A stretch of DNA of 64,000 bases from the NCBI GenBank assembly GCA_018417955.1, contig JACTVC010000001.1:868001-932000 (forward strand). Direction: 5' to 3'. The notes beneath the pieces were generated by a model. That model made no database searches, was not told the origin of the DNA, and saw only the letters and a list, made by a program, of their open reading frames with translations. The DNA is from Laccaria trichodermophora. Lineage: Eukaryota > Basidiomycota > Agaricomycetes > Agaricales > Hydnangiaceae. Both the position numbers and the translations under genes were made by a program. Positions 1-10,196 of the stretch are shown in pieces; the first letter of the stretch is position 1, and every line of letters starts with the position of its first letter.

Positions 1-75
1 CATGATCCAAGATATCAGTCAAACTAGCATTGATTAGTAAATTTTAACAAAAGAGTTGCGATAGGTGTAACTGAC

Positions 76-1331
76 TTCTGGGATTCGAACCCAGGGCATT
101 CAGACACTCTGTACACCTCCCAGCTTAATCACTAAGCCAAGCCAATGTTGGAAGACGATGTTGGTCAGTATCTTTTGGCTGCCGACCATAATAGCAGTAA
201 GTAAAAGATTTGTTCGGGATTTGAACCCAGGGCATACATACATATACTACGCACACCTCCCAGCTTAACCAATAAGCCAAGCCAAAGGGGAAGAGGATGT
301 CAGTCAGTATCTTTTACCTGCCAACCATGTGACTCTGATAGCAATAAGTTTTTGAAGATGTCCAAGCAATGACTTGTTCGGGATTTGAACCTGGGCATAC
401 TACATACACCTGCCACCTTAACCACTAAGCCAAGCCAATGTTGCAAAATCTTGGTCAGTATCTCCAGTAAATTCGGAAGACGATGAATTGAACCTGGGCC
501 TGCAAGCTCGGCACTTGGTAACTTTATGCGTTCTCGGCCTAAGATGACTACCAAGACAATCTGCTCGGTACTTTGTAACTTACTACCCGCTCTTGGCAAA
601 AGACAACAACCCCTTCTAGGGACCAGATGATGATTTGAACCGCTCAGCACTTTGTAACTTACCCATTCTCAGCCAAAGACAACTAGTTCTCAGCCTAGGA
701 AGACAACTACCCGTTCTAGAAATGTTGGTCACTATCTCCAGTCAATTCATAAGACGATGAATTGAACCTGGGCCTGCAAGCTCGGCACTTGGTAACTTTA
801 CACATTCTCGGCCGAAGATGACTACCAAGACAATCTGCTTGGTACTTTGACTTACCCATTCTCAGCAAAAGACAACAACCCCTTCTAGGGACCAGATCTT
901 GGAAGACAATGATTTCAACCGCTTGGCAGTAACTTACCCATTCTTGGTGTAAGACAATTAGTTCTCGGCCTATGACAACTACCCGTTCTCGGCCTAGGAC
1001 GTCTACAAGCTCGGTACTTTGTACGAGGGAATGGATGCCGACCATGTCACTTCTAATAATAGCAGTAAGTAAAAAATTGTGGAAAAGAACGAACGACTTT
1101 TTTGGGATTTGAACCCAGGGCGTACAAAGATACACTATGTACACCTGCCATCTTAACCAATAAGCCAAGTCAACATCACAACAAACTCTTGGTCAGTATC
1201 TCTTAGCTGGCGACCGTATAGCAATGTCGGTAAAAAATATTCGAAGATGTACAAGCACTGACTTGTTTGGGATTTGAACCCGAGCAGATGCACTACATAC
1301 ACATGCCACCTTAACCACTAAGCCAAGTCAA
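76..1331 (-). repeat. Cluster of tRNA-derived SINE-like copies
   Basis: At least five copies of a tRNA-like module lie on the minus strand, at about 76-144, 211-284, 372-437, 1098-1172 and 1261-1331. Read on the minus strand each has an A-box-like start (TGGCTTAnTGGTTAAG), about 30 variable bases, then a B-box-like GGTTCRAATCC flanked by a 5-bp stem (CTGGG/CCCAG in the first copy). That is the layout of an internal RNA polymerase III promoter. The copies differ from each other, have no clear anticodon arm and occur in one orientation, so they are read as a tRNA-derived SINE family rather than functional tRNA genes. The tails differ between copies. Confidence 0.65.
453..928. repeat. Direct duplication of about 195 bp
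   Basis: The segment at about 453-648 is repeated at about 727-928 with scattered differences. Both begin with GGTCA(G/C)TATCTCCAGT and end in GATTT(G/C)AACCGCT. The unit lies between SINE-like copies and contains partial B-box-like pieces (GAATTGAACCTGGG), so it may be the tail or a composite of the same repeat family. Confidence 0.6.
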
Positions 1332-1415
1332 TCTTACAACAAAATGCTTGGTCAACAATCATTCTAATAGAAGTAAACGTGTTCGGCATTTGAAGCAAGG
1401 TCTTTACCATCCCCC

Positions 1416-1700
1416 ATGAGTTCCGGCGGAATCCGGCGGATTCCAAGTGGAATGTCGGAATTCCATGGAATTCCGACGGAAACTAGTTGGCTGGAGCCTC
1501 AGCCATTCTGGTTTCCAATTCCACAGAAATTCCAATGGAATCCGACGGAATCCGGTGGAAATGGTTGGAATCCGGGAGCCTCCCGGAACAGTTTCCATTG
1601 GAATCCATTGGAATTCCAACCAGATTCCATGGAATTCCAATGGAAAGTATATTCCAGTCAAATTCCAACAGATTCCGAGAGATTCCAATGAATTCCAATA
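1416..1700. repeat. GGAATTCC / GGAATCC palindromic satellite-like array
   Basis: Dense degenerate repeats of TGGAATTCCA, GGAATCCGG(C/T)GGAAT and related words. Because the unit is nearly its own reverse complement, several overlapping open frames appear on both strands; these are not genes. A second block lies at 3183-3470. Confidence 0.8.
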
Positions 1701-1740
1701 TTTGTTGTTGTTATTATAATATATAAAAAAAGAAGTGGAT

Positions 1741-1816
1741 GCATAAGGATTGAACTCTAGCCTCGGGGAAGGTCACGTGAGGTCCAAGCAGCAACATTTC
1801 CACTACACCATATGGC
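1741..1816 (-). repeat. tRNA-like repeat, second family
   Basis: On the minus strand an A-box-like GGTGTAGTGGAAA is followed about 35 bases later by a B-box-like AGAGTTCAATCC. It differs from the cluster at 76-1331, so it is either a different tRNA-derived SINE or a decayed tRNA gene. Confidence 0.4.
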
Positions 1817-1916
1817 CGTTACAATTCTAGTAACATTTATTCCATACAACCCACCCTCACGGCCACCTTCCTAAACGAGTCGCGGCATTCGCCGGCGTCA
1901 CCATCAGCATTCCGTT

Positions 1917-2440
1917 TTGCTGTCAACCACAACCACAACCACAACCACCGTCACCACGACCAGCGCGGTCACCGCCAACCACGCCCACGCCAGCGGACAA
2001 CGACGACAACACGACAACACGACGACGACGACGGACGACGACACGTCAGCGACGACGAGGCCGGCCACACGACGACGGACGACGACACGTCAACGCACGA
2101 CGAGGACGACGACACGTCAACGCACGACAACGACGGACGACACGTCAACGCACGACAACGACGACGACGGGTCGCGTCAACACACGACGACCACGCACGA
2201 CACGTCAGCGACGACGAGGACGACACGTCAACGGACGACGACGACGGACGACGACGACTCGTCAACGGACGACGACGACGACAAACGACGACGACTCGTC
2301 AACGGACGACGACGACGACGACGACGACGGACGACGACGACGACACGTCACGTCGACGGACGACACGTCAGCGACGACGAGACGGCGCACGTCAACGGAC
2401 GACGACGAGGACGACGGCGACACGTCAACGGACGACGACG
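1917..2440. repeat. (GAC/CGA)n triplet-rich array
   Basis: About 520 bp built from GAC/CGA triplets interspersed with CACGTCAACG words. A long open frame runs through it and into the next block, but its product would be only Thr/Arg/Asp runs, so it is treated as repeat DNA. On the minus strand this is a GTC/TCG array, like those at about 19.95-20.78 kb and 30.4-31.13 kb. Confidence 0.85.
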
Positions 2441-3003
2441 AGCCCCCTCCCTTTTCCCTCCCCCCTTCCTATTCCCTCCTCCTTCTTATTCCCTCCTCCT
2501 TCCTATTCCCTCCCCTTTCCTATTCCCTCCCCCTTCCTTTGTCCTCCCCCTTCCCTGTCCCTCCCTCCCTCTTCCCTCTCCCTTCCCTTTTCCCTCCCCC
2601 TTCCCTTGTCAATCCCCTATTTCTTGTGACCCCCCCTTCCTTTTCCCTTTTCCCTTTTCCCTTCCCCCCTTCCTTTACCCTTTTACTTTCCCCCTTTCTT
2701 TTCCCTTTTACCTTCCCCCCTTCCTTTTCCCTTTTCCCTTCCCCCCTTCCTTTTCCCTTTTCCCTTCCCCCCTTCCTTTTCCCTTTTCCCTTCCCCCCTT
2801 CCTTTTCCCTTTTCCCTTCCCCCCTTCCTTTTCCCTTTTCCCTTCCCCCCTTCCTTTTCCCTTTTCCCTTCCCCCCTTCTTTTTCCCTTTTCTCTTCCCC
2901 CCCCCTTCCTTTTCCCTTTTCCCTTCCCCCCTCTTCCTTTTCCCTTTTCCCTTCCCCCTTCCCTCCTCATTTCCTGCCCCTTCCTTGGCCATCCCCTCCC
3001 TCT
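2441..3003. repeat. Polypyrimidine minisatellite
   Basis: More than 500 bp of almost pure C/T on the plus strand. From about 2640 it settles into a unit of roughly 28 bp (CCCCCCTTCC + TTTTCCC + TTTTCCCTT) repeated about nine times. The strand asymmetry is extreme, which in principle allows triplex (H-DNA) formation. No gene. Confidence 0.85.
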
Positions 3004-3182
3004 CTAGTATACACTGTATGTAGTTAAATATATTTTGTATTATAATTGAAATACATCATTATTTGATCTAAATCACTTGTGAATTTGTGAATTTTATAAG
3101 GAGGTTTGAATTTCTGACTTCAATAAATACAGCTCAAGTCACCTGACCTCTACCTCAGTTCTGATCAGCACTAATCAGTCTT

Positions 3183-3470
3183 CTGGAATTCCATTCAGAT
3201 TCCGGTGGAATCCATTGGAATTCCATTCAGATTCCGGCGGAATCCATTGGAACTCCATTCAGAATCCAGCGGAATCCATTGGAATTCCATTCAGAATCTG
3301 GTGGAATCCATTGGAATTCCATTCAGAATCCAGCGGAATCCATTGGAATTCCATTCAGAATCCGGCGGAATCCACTGGAATTTGAGATTCCTACCATTCC
3401 GGCGGACTCCGGATGGAATTCCGACATTCTATGGGAGTCCGTCGGAGTCCGCCGGAACTCATGGGGGAGG
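3183..3470. repeat. GGAATCC/GGAATTCC array, second block
   Basis: A regular tandem of roughly 36-bp units of the form CATTGGAATTCCATTCAGA followed by ATCC(G/A)GCGGAATC. It is the same family as 1416-1700 but more homogeneous. The open frames in it are periodic and non-coding. Confidence 0.75.
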
Positions 3471-3601
3471 GTAAAGTACTGTTTGAAGCTGGGGCATACT
3501 GAATCAGGGCCTGCAAGGTCGGCACTGACTTACTTGTTCAGGGGGTGAACCCGGGCCATAAGACAACCAGTGCAAAAATCAAGTATTAAATGTCATGAGA
3601 A

Positions 3602-3680
3602 TGATTTGTGTGGGATTTGAACCCAGGGCATATACACATGAGCATGAAGCACCTTCTGCCATAACCACTAGGCCAAGTCA
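3602..3680 (-). repeat. tRNA-derived SINE-like copy
   Basis: Minus-strand copy of the same tRNA-like module as in the first 1.3 kb: A-box-like TTGGCCTAGTGGTTA and B-box-like GGGTTCAAATCCC. The linker between the boxes is longer than in the other copies. Confidence 0.55.
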
Positions 3681-3809
3681 GTGTTACAAGATAATTTTGG
3701 TTGGGACATTTCAGTGAGCCTCAACTGGATACTTCCGGCCCAGGACACGATTAGAAAGTAGGCCTCCCCATCAATGTCCTTTCAAATCTGCCCAAAATCT
3801 TTGGAATCT

Positions 3810-3858
3810 GGCATGGTCTAATGGTAGTTGCCTTCCAGGTTCAATCCCTGGCCATGCT
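3810..3858 (+). other. tRNA-like hairpin lacking an anticodon arm
   Basis: A 49-nt tRNA-like structure. A 7-bp acceptor-like stem (GGCATGG with CCATGCT, one G-T pair) encloses an A-box-like TCTAATGGTAGTTG and a perfect T arm (CCAGG-TTCAATC-CCTGG). Only 18 nt separate the acceptor and T stems, so there is no room for an anticodon arm. It is probably a deleted tRNA or SINE head rather than a working tRNA. Confidence 0.5.
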
Positions 3859-4037
3859 TATCCTGATGACATTTTCAACTTTTTGTGGGGAGTACTCGAG
3901 GCATCTGCCAGATATTCTTATGCTTCTGATATAGGTTTGGATCGAGGGTTGTAATTTAACCTGAAACATGTGTGTTTCCCCCTTTAAAAACCCTCACATT
4001 TCAAGGACCCATCTTCCCCCACACCCCTCACTGCGAC

Positions 4038-4415
4038 ATGAATCACTTCACCCCCATGACGATCTGGACTCTATTGGGCATCCCTCCACCCAACCCCTTC
4101 CCCGTAAGTTCTGTATTTCTCCATTGATTGGTCTAACCAGCTGATGATCCATCAGAAAGGAACCTGTGTATGGTTTAACATATGCAGCGGCGGTCTCATG
4201 TTTGCGATGGTGGACTCCAGCAGCTGGTTGCCTGACGTAAGCAATCCCCTGTGGTACTTCATTTTTTCCACTAACATGGTGATCAGGGGACCATGCTCTT
4301 AACTATCATTGACGATGATGGGGAGAAGGTGACCCTTCCGTACGTCCTTTTTTTTCTATCCAAACACCATTTCACCCCTTATGAAAGAGCATGCGGCGTA
4401 ACACAGGTCTCTTAA
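4038..4415 (+). CDS. Small spliced hypothetical gene
   Basis: A possible three-exon gene that reads cleanly only after splicing. Exon 1 (4038 to about 4103) begins MNHFTPMTIWTLLG. A GTAAGT...CAG intron follows, exon 2 reads KGTCVWFNICSGG..., then another GTAAGC...CAG intron, and exon 3 reads GTMLLTIIDDDGEKVTLPY... to TAA at 4413. Both introns are about 50 nt and both junctions keep phase 0. The product would be about 92 aa. I do not recognise a family. It lies just upstream of the TET/JBP relic in the same direction and could be a separate cargo ORF or an upstream part of the same element. Confidence 0.35.
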
Positions 4416-4653
4416 TACATATCATTCCATCCATACATGTAACTTTGAATAAAAAACTTATCTGAGCTTTTCATGGGCTGGCTTATTGGGCTGGCCATAA
4501 GGATCGGGCTTCACCCACGCCAAGACGAAGCCGAGTACAAGGCCATCAAACCCTAAATTTAGCTTAATATACTTTGACGTAATGAACGACAATGCCCTGG
4601 CCTCATGTCCTGTGAGATAAAAAGTCAATGGGAATTTTTTATTCTATTTAACC

Positions 4654-5803
4654 ATGACTCCCTCTCAATATTCACAAGATCTAGCTCACTACATCAAAGG
4701 CCAGCTGCTGAGTTCCAGAATGCCATTGATTCATCCTCAGCCTGCTAGACCAACATGGCTTCTTCCATCGGGACCTCAAGTTCAAGTTGAAAAGGTCATT
4801 AGGATGCTCGAAGAAGCCTGGCATCAATCGTGTAAGTACAATGTTCAACCGGCTGTATCAGACAGGTCAATAAAGCCTTCCCAGATCAAACTGACTGGGA
4901 TGTCCGAGATTATGTGGCCGAGTTATCACTGAGGCAGAGCGGAAGCAATGAGGATTTGGAAAACAGACTCCTTACACGATTCCCACTGATCTACCAGTCA
5001 ACATCGCCAGTCAACATCCCTTACCTCGATAAACCTTGCCACATAACTGACAAGGCTGGCCATATTCTTCTGTGGTACTTCCTGAAGTTAATCTCAGAAG
5101 ATCTTCAGGTAATTTTATTTCCCTTAACCAACAAGTTTTTAACTCGGACCGGTCCAGGAACTGATTTGGACCCAGACAGAGAATCTAAGACCCAAAAAGA
5201 AAAGTAATGGAAGTTGGCAGGATCATATCCATCCCAACCACGGTAGCAAAACAACCGGCATAGTAAATTTATCACCAGGCTGGTTCTCCCAAGGACATGA
5301 AGGTCCTGCCGATCTGCTTCATCCTTCCTCCAATATCCAACAGGCCAGTAACCTCATCTATCTTGAAACTCTCTCCTTTGTCAATGCCGTTATCTCTGCC
5401 ATATACTCCATCATTCAACCCGAGCCAGCAAGATGAAGCTACAAGCATGGCTCTGGGCATGTGGGGTACACCTTTCACCAGCCTTTCAGTCATCATAAAC
5501 AGAGAGACAATTACCCACTGAGATGTAAAGGGCTACAGGGAGTCTTTTGACATGTTGTTGATGATCGGTCGGTACGACCAAGGTCGGTTTTACATGCCCG
5601 GGCTCGGATTCAGCCTCCTGTATGACCCAGGAACTCTTGTGGGCCTGGCTGGCAACGTCTTACCGCATGGCGTTTGTCCCGTTGTCGGTGAACGTGCCTG
5701 TTTGGCTCACTTCTGGCATAAAAAGGTTGGGGAGAGGCTTGGTGTCATGCCACCTCAATGGCAAACAATAGAAAAGCTGACTAGTACAATACTGGCTATC
5801 TAA
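4654..5803 (+). pseudogene. TET/JBP-family 2OG-Fe(II) dioxygenase (decayed)
   Basis: TET/JBP enzymes oxidise 5-methylcytosine or thymine in DNA; basidiomycetes carry many copies, often with KDZ transposons. The model starts at 4654 and has introns at about 4832-4866 and 5110-5157 (GTAATT...CCAG). The frame then gives the conserved block SQGHEGPADLLHPSSNIQQ at about 5288-5345, followed by LSFVNAVISAIYS. Around 5400-5436 the frame shifts by one base, and the core continues as SVIINRETITH. A TGA stop at 5519 stands between the His and Asp of the Fe-binding HxD motif. Downstream are the distal His (5666, in NVLPHGVC) and the likely 2-oxoglutarate-binding Arg (5693, in GERACLAHF). One frameshift plus one stop mark it as a relic. 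It converges on the hypothetical and transposase genes. Confidence 0.75.
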
Positions 5804-5897
5804 TGTTTAAGAATTACTTTGGCTGCTGGCATACCCAAAGCTTCTCAGCATCAAGTTTGGAAGACAAATATACAATATCTTCCCAATCCCTGATCTG

Positions 5898-6644
5898 TCA
5901 AGTCATGTGATCAACCTCGGCCTCAGCATGTTCAATCCTTTCCACAATGAGTTTCCGCGCTTGCTCCAATTGTGCTTTTAGCCGGCTGACGTCCTCGGGT
6001 GATAGGTTTGACGTCTGAAGGTTCGTTCGGACAAGTGGCAGAGCGCCATCAGCAGCCCACTTATACCACTTGGCTGACTGGCTAAGCATGTAGTAGATTC
6101 CCTCCTTGGGATAGCTCTTAGGAGTCTTCCACCATGGAAACTCATATGAAGGCCAAACAGCATCTCTTCGAATTGCTATGTCAGGGTGAAGGGGGTCACG
6201 CTGAATACAGCTTCTAAGGAATGCGGGGACCTCAAACTGGGGCCGACATCAGCAAGTAAAAAAGCGTTCGGGATACCTTACCTCATGCCCATAAATGAAG
6301 GCCATTCCAATGCTATCAATCATGAAGCCCTTTCCAAAGCAACAAGGTTAGTCACGACCAGATCCAGAGAAATCAAGGTGGCTCACCACTTCGGCCGCAT
6401 AATACTCATTCCATGAGATTTGGAACTCAGGCTCGATAGGCTTTGCAAGCTTAGCCATGTGAATGGCCCTAAACCGAGATGACCAGTAGTCGAGCACTTC
6501 CTGGAACTCCTGCTGGTTCTCCCACAGTAGACATTTACCAAAATGTGCTTCAAACTTTTTTCCTTCAATCATATCCTTCATCCAGTCAATTTCAACCTGC
6601 AGCACAGGGGGTACTGGTGTTGAGAGTACTGGTGTAGAAGACAT
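5898..6644 (-). CDS. Hypothetical protein of the KDZ/CxC2 unit
   Basis: Minus-strand reading from ATG at 6644 gives MSSTPVLSTPVPPVLQVE... through a Trp-rich segment (LLWENQQEFQEVLDYWSS). After at least one intron around 6200-6350 it gives DAVWPSYEFPWWKTPKSYP... and a terminal helix-rich, charged segment (EDVSRLKAQLEQARKLIVE) ending in TGA at 5898. I do not recognise a named domain; the last 60 residues look like a coiled coil. The frame is open upstream into the transposase C-terminus, so this could be a separate gene or a C-terminal extension. It faces the TET/JBP relic with about 95 bp between the ends. Confidence 0.45.
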
Positions 6645-6719
6645 GGTGGTGATGGATAAAGATGGATGATAATCTAATTCAACCAAGATTAGGTAATGAA
6701 ACAGACTGGCACATGACAC

Positions 6720-9700
6720 CGGCATTATAAATTCTTTGGTGGCCTGGAAGGCAAGCGCTTTCCACATACTGATTTGTCCCTCGGCAAAGGAAACATGTCC
6801 CAGCTTGTCTGGCACCAAGTCCCTCAGCCCAGCCCACTCCTTGGCTTTGTTGATGAAAAAGAGCTGGGTCCAGTTCATTTCGTTTGGGATCAAGGTATGC
6901 TCTTCTGACCATCGGTCATACCGAGCTTTTGCTCTAAGCCAATTCACCCGATATACTATTGGATTGTCTGGTTTCAATTCATCTAGAGTAATAAAAGTGA
7001 TTGGATCTGACCTTGTTCCATGTAAGTTGAACCAAAGGAATCATCAGCCACGGCCATATTCCAGAACCATGGCAAAGCAATATTTCTTTGACCCTGGGCA
7101 TTGCCATCATATACGGTAGTTAGTGCCCTCGTATCTTTTTTCCCTATCAGCTTGTATCGGTCACAAGTGCCCTGAGGAGCATTGAGCTGATTGAGAGCCC
7201 ATTGAGGTTGGTTGTATGCATGGAGAGCACTTTTCATATCGCGATCCGAACCTTGTACAGCATCATAAGCCCAAGTTACATGTTTTTTTGATTTCTCTGA
7301 TTGAACTCTCCTGCGGTAAAGGAATGACTTGTAACCGATGGCTTCCCTTAAACGTCTGAGAGCATTGTTTGCCTGGGCCACTCTCAATTCAATCTCTACG
7401 CACCGGGCCTCTCCCAGTGCTATAGGCAGAAGGGCAGATTGGAATGAGGATGGTAAGAGGACTTGTTGATGTTCGGCCGATCCATACCCCCGATCAGGCA
7501 TACCAGGTATACTGTGTACTGGAATCTCCTCCCCATCGCAATCGCTCCAGTCATCGTCATCCACGATCTCCTCCGAGAGCAGTGGTTTATGAATAGTTCC
7601 TTCATCAATATCCAAGTTGGGAAAATGGCTTTGACTGGCCTCAGAAAACTCTTCAAGTTGCTTAGACAGCTTCTCTCGATGTTTCATTATCTCCAGCTTT
7701 TGATCGGCACCTGGACGACTGCCTTGAGCCTTCACAAAGGCAGCCAATTCGGCTCTGGATTTTTCAATGTTTGAATCTAGCAATATCTGACTTAACTCAC
7801 TGGGCTTCCTGAATTTTGATACCACTATTTACCCATCCGGTTAACCCAGACTTGACCTTGCCTTCCTTTTCTTTAGTCATAAGTTTTAGCCGAATGCCCT
7901 TTTCGGTCTCAGCTAATTCAATGATTTACAGCTGGCCATCGTGAAGGAAAACTTGTTTCTTACCTTCGTTGACCTTGACGTAATAGATGTCCATGGAGGA
8001 AAGGTCCTTTGCCCGGTTCAAATTTGCCATTTTGATCTGTTGCTCCCATTCTTGAATCTGTTCCTTGCTTGCGGAGGCACTTAATTCTTCAAGAGCCTGG
8101 AAGCTCTCAGAGAGCCCGAGTTTTGCTCGCTTCCACTTCTTGCAAAGGCTACTCACTTTACTTTTATTAGCTTAACAGCAATGTAAAAGCAGTTGAACAT
8201 ACATACCCATATTGATCATTTTCTTCCAGTTGTTATCTAGCATGTGAGCATCCAATACCTCTGATCTATGGGCCAAAGTCATTGTCCGGGTGGTGCGACC
8301 GACCTCATTGAGAACAGCCCAGAGAGTCTCCAAGATCTCTCCATCTGTTTGACCGGCCCCGGGGATGAATGTTGGGGCAAATCTTGGAAAGCATATTTCT
8401 TGATGGCCATGGACATGGAATAAGCCGATCCCAAATACCAATAACAAGTCTGGTCTGATCCAGAGGTGTTTGGCACCACGTTTTATCCGAGCCATCAAAT
8501 TCACCATATACTGGCAGTTGATGTCATAGACAAAAATAACCCTTTTTTCTTCACCAGTCATGGTATTCTTCAGAGCCTGGCAAAAGGCATAGTCCATGTT
8601 CATTTGCCTGTTTCGTAAATGAATGGTTCAACCTGAAGATAACTGCCATGCCGTTCTCCCTTTTGAAAATCTACCACCGAGCCTGGACAAAATGTGCCAT
8701 GGCGAAGGCAAGCGATGGCCCCAATCCCTGTAGCATCGAAACCTCGGTGGAATACATTTTTATTGTTGACAGCATCGTGCTCATGACATGTCCTCGGCTG
8801 AAAGAATCAGACATCGGCTGACTTGCTCGAAGGATAAAACTGACATCATTATCTTCAATGGCGTCCCAAAGGTGGCTCAAGTAGGGCCCTCTTCGGGTCA
8901 TGAAGCCATGGCCATCTTTGAGCCAAACATCGTCCTCAGGTCATGCCTGTTTCTGGTGGGCTGCTGTGAAATTGTCATCAGCTACAAATCCTCGGGTATA
9001 CTTCCAATTCTCTGGATCTTCAGGATTTTCATTCCAATCATCAGGCAGATTGATTCTGGGCTGTGGGCAGGTCGGGCAAAAAAAGACCATCTCCCCAGGT
9101 CTTCAAGCCTTATCTTTGTGTCCAAATCCAAAAGTAGCCAGTTTGGTAAGATTACGATATTGCCTACCAGCCCTGATCAACTCATGATACTGATTCTGTG
9201 AAACATTTGAGTTCAGGGTTATAGCTCCTTGAACAACAACGTACTGGAATGGAATTTGGAAATGCAAAGTTGGTGATTCTTCTCAATTTGGAGTAGTAGT
9301 GGGTGGCCGAGGTTTTGCACTCAAGATTTTCCAGCAGGTAGTCATCGAGGAGTTGAAAGGTAAATACGGTCTGGCAAGACTTGTAGGTGGATGGGTACAA
9401 CCCGATGCAGAACAACTGTATGTCCTTGGCAGCTGCCCCCGAACATCCACAGAAGACGACTGGCAGGTGATGCACACCTGAAGTATGGATGATGGTCATG
9501 ACCCTGCCACCATTGTAAATCCTATCCGGTGGCTTTGGATCAGCCGAAGTGCTAGGAAGGTCTTCAAGATCAAACCATCCATCCTCTTCAATGTCAATAT
9601 CGGCATCCATGTTTCTGGCCGAATGTGGGCACCGTTCACCTTGGTGACCCAGGTTGATAACCAATCCTACTTTCCAGAGCCAGCTCTGTTCGTAGAAGAT

Positions 9701-10196
9701 GCCGGTCCATCGTTCAATCCGGTGGAATGGGTCTCAGCAGTGGGATGTCCGGCAACAGTCTGTACAATACGCGGGGCTGGCAAAGCAATCCAGACATCGC
9801 CAAGTCGCCTCCTTCTTGCAAATGGTACAAACACAGATTGAAGCCTTCCTATCCAAAAGCTCATGGAGGTATAGATTGCGTTTCGTCTGTTTCCAGACCC
9901 TCATATAATCATTGGATGACTGAACAAAGTTAATTAGCCCTCAGTATATGGATATTTTGGATGTGAAATTGTACATTTCTGTGAGGTGGATTGTCAAGAG
10001 GAGGAGCATATTCAATGTATGGCAAATCTTCATTTTCAGTTTCATTGTCTCTTTCCAGGTGGCTGCAGTTCCGCTTTTTTACAGGAGAAGAGGGCAGGGA
10101 GGGAACAGTGGAGGAGGGAAAATACCTCCTTCCATTTTTTATAACAAGCCTGTTGAAGTGGGTAATACCAGTGGTGCTGTGGGACCTTCTTCCCAT
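6720..10196 (-). pseudogene. KDZ transposase with CxC2 cysteine cluster (decayed)
   Basis: A DDE-type cut-and-paste transposase of the Kyakuja-Dileera-Zisupton superfamily. ATG at 10196 opens MGRRSHSTTGITH..., with DLPYIEYAPPLDNPP further on. Exon 2 (from about 9925) carries the zinc cluster CVCTICKKEATWRCLDC, then PFHRIERWTG and the CxC2 block GGRVMTIIHTSGVHHLP. The catalytic exon at 8603-8172 has FVYDINCQ (Asp at 8523-8525), GLFHVHGHQEIC and TDGEILETLW. The helical C-terminal half follows (7825-6720, including ANNALRRLREAIGYKS and RAKARYDRWSEEH). In-frame TGA codons at 9734, 9103 and 8941 interrupt otherwise conserved sequence, so the gene is dead. The exact C-terminus is uncertain because the frame continues into the next gene. 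Confidence 0.85.

Noticed and set aside
76..1331. Functional tRNA genes
   Set aside because: The A and B boxes are present but no anticodon arm or full acceptor stem could be folded, and copies vary. SINE-like is the better reading.
1404..1726. Overlapping frames in the GGAATTCC array
   Set aside because: The unit is nearly palindromic, which opens frames on both strands. There is no coding signature.
1917..3023. Long open frame across the GAC and pyrimidine blocks
   Set aside because: The product is only Thr/Arg/Asp runs followed by Pro/Phe/Ser/Leu runs. The openness follows from the repeat units, and other frames are open too.
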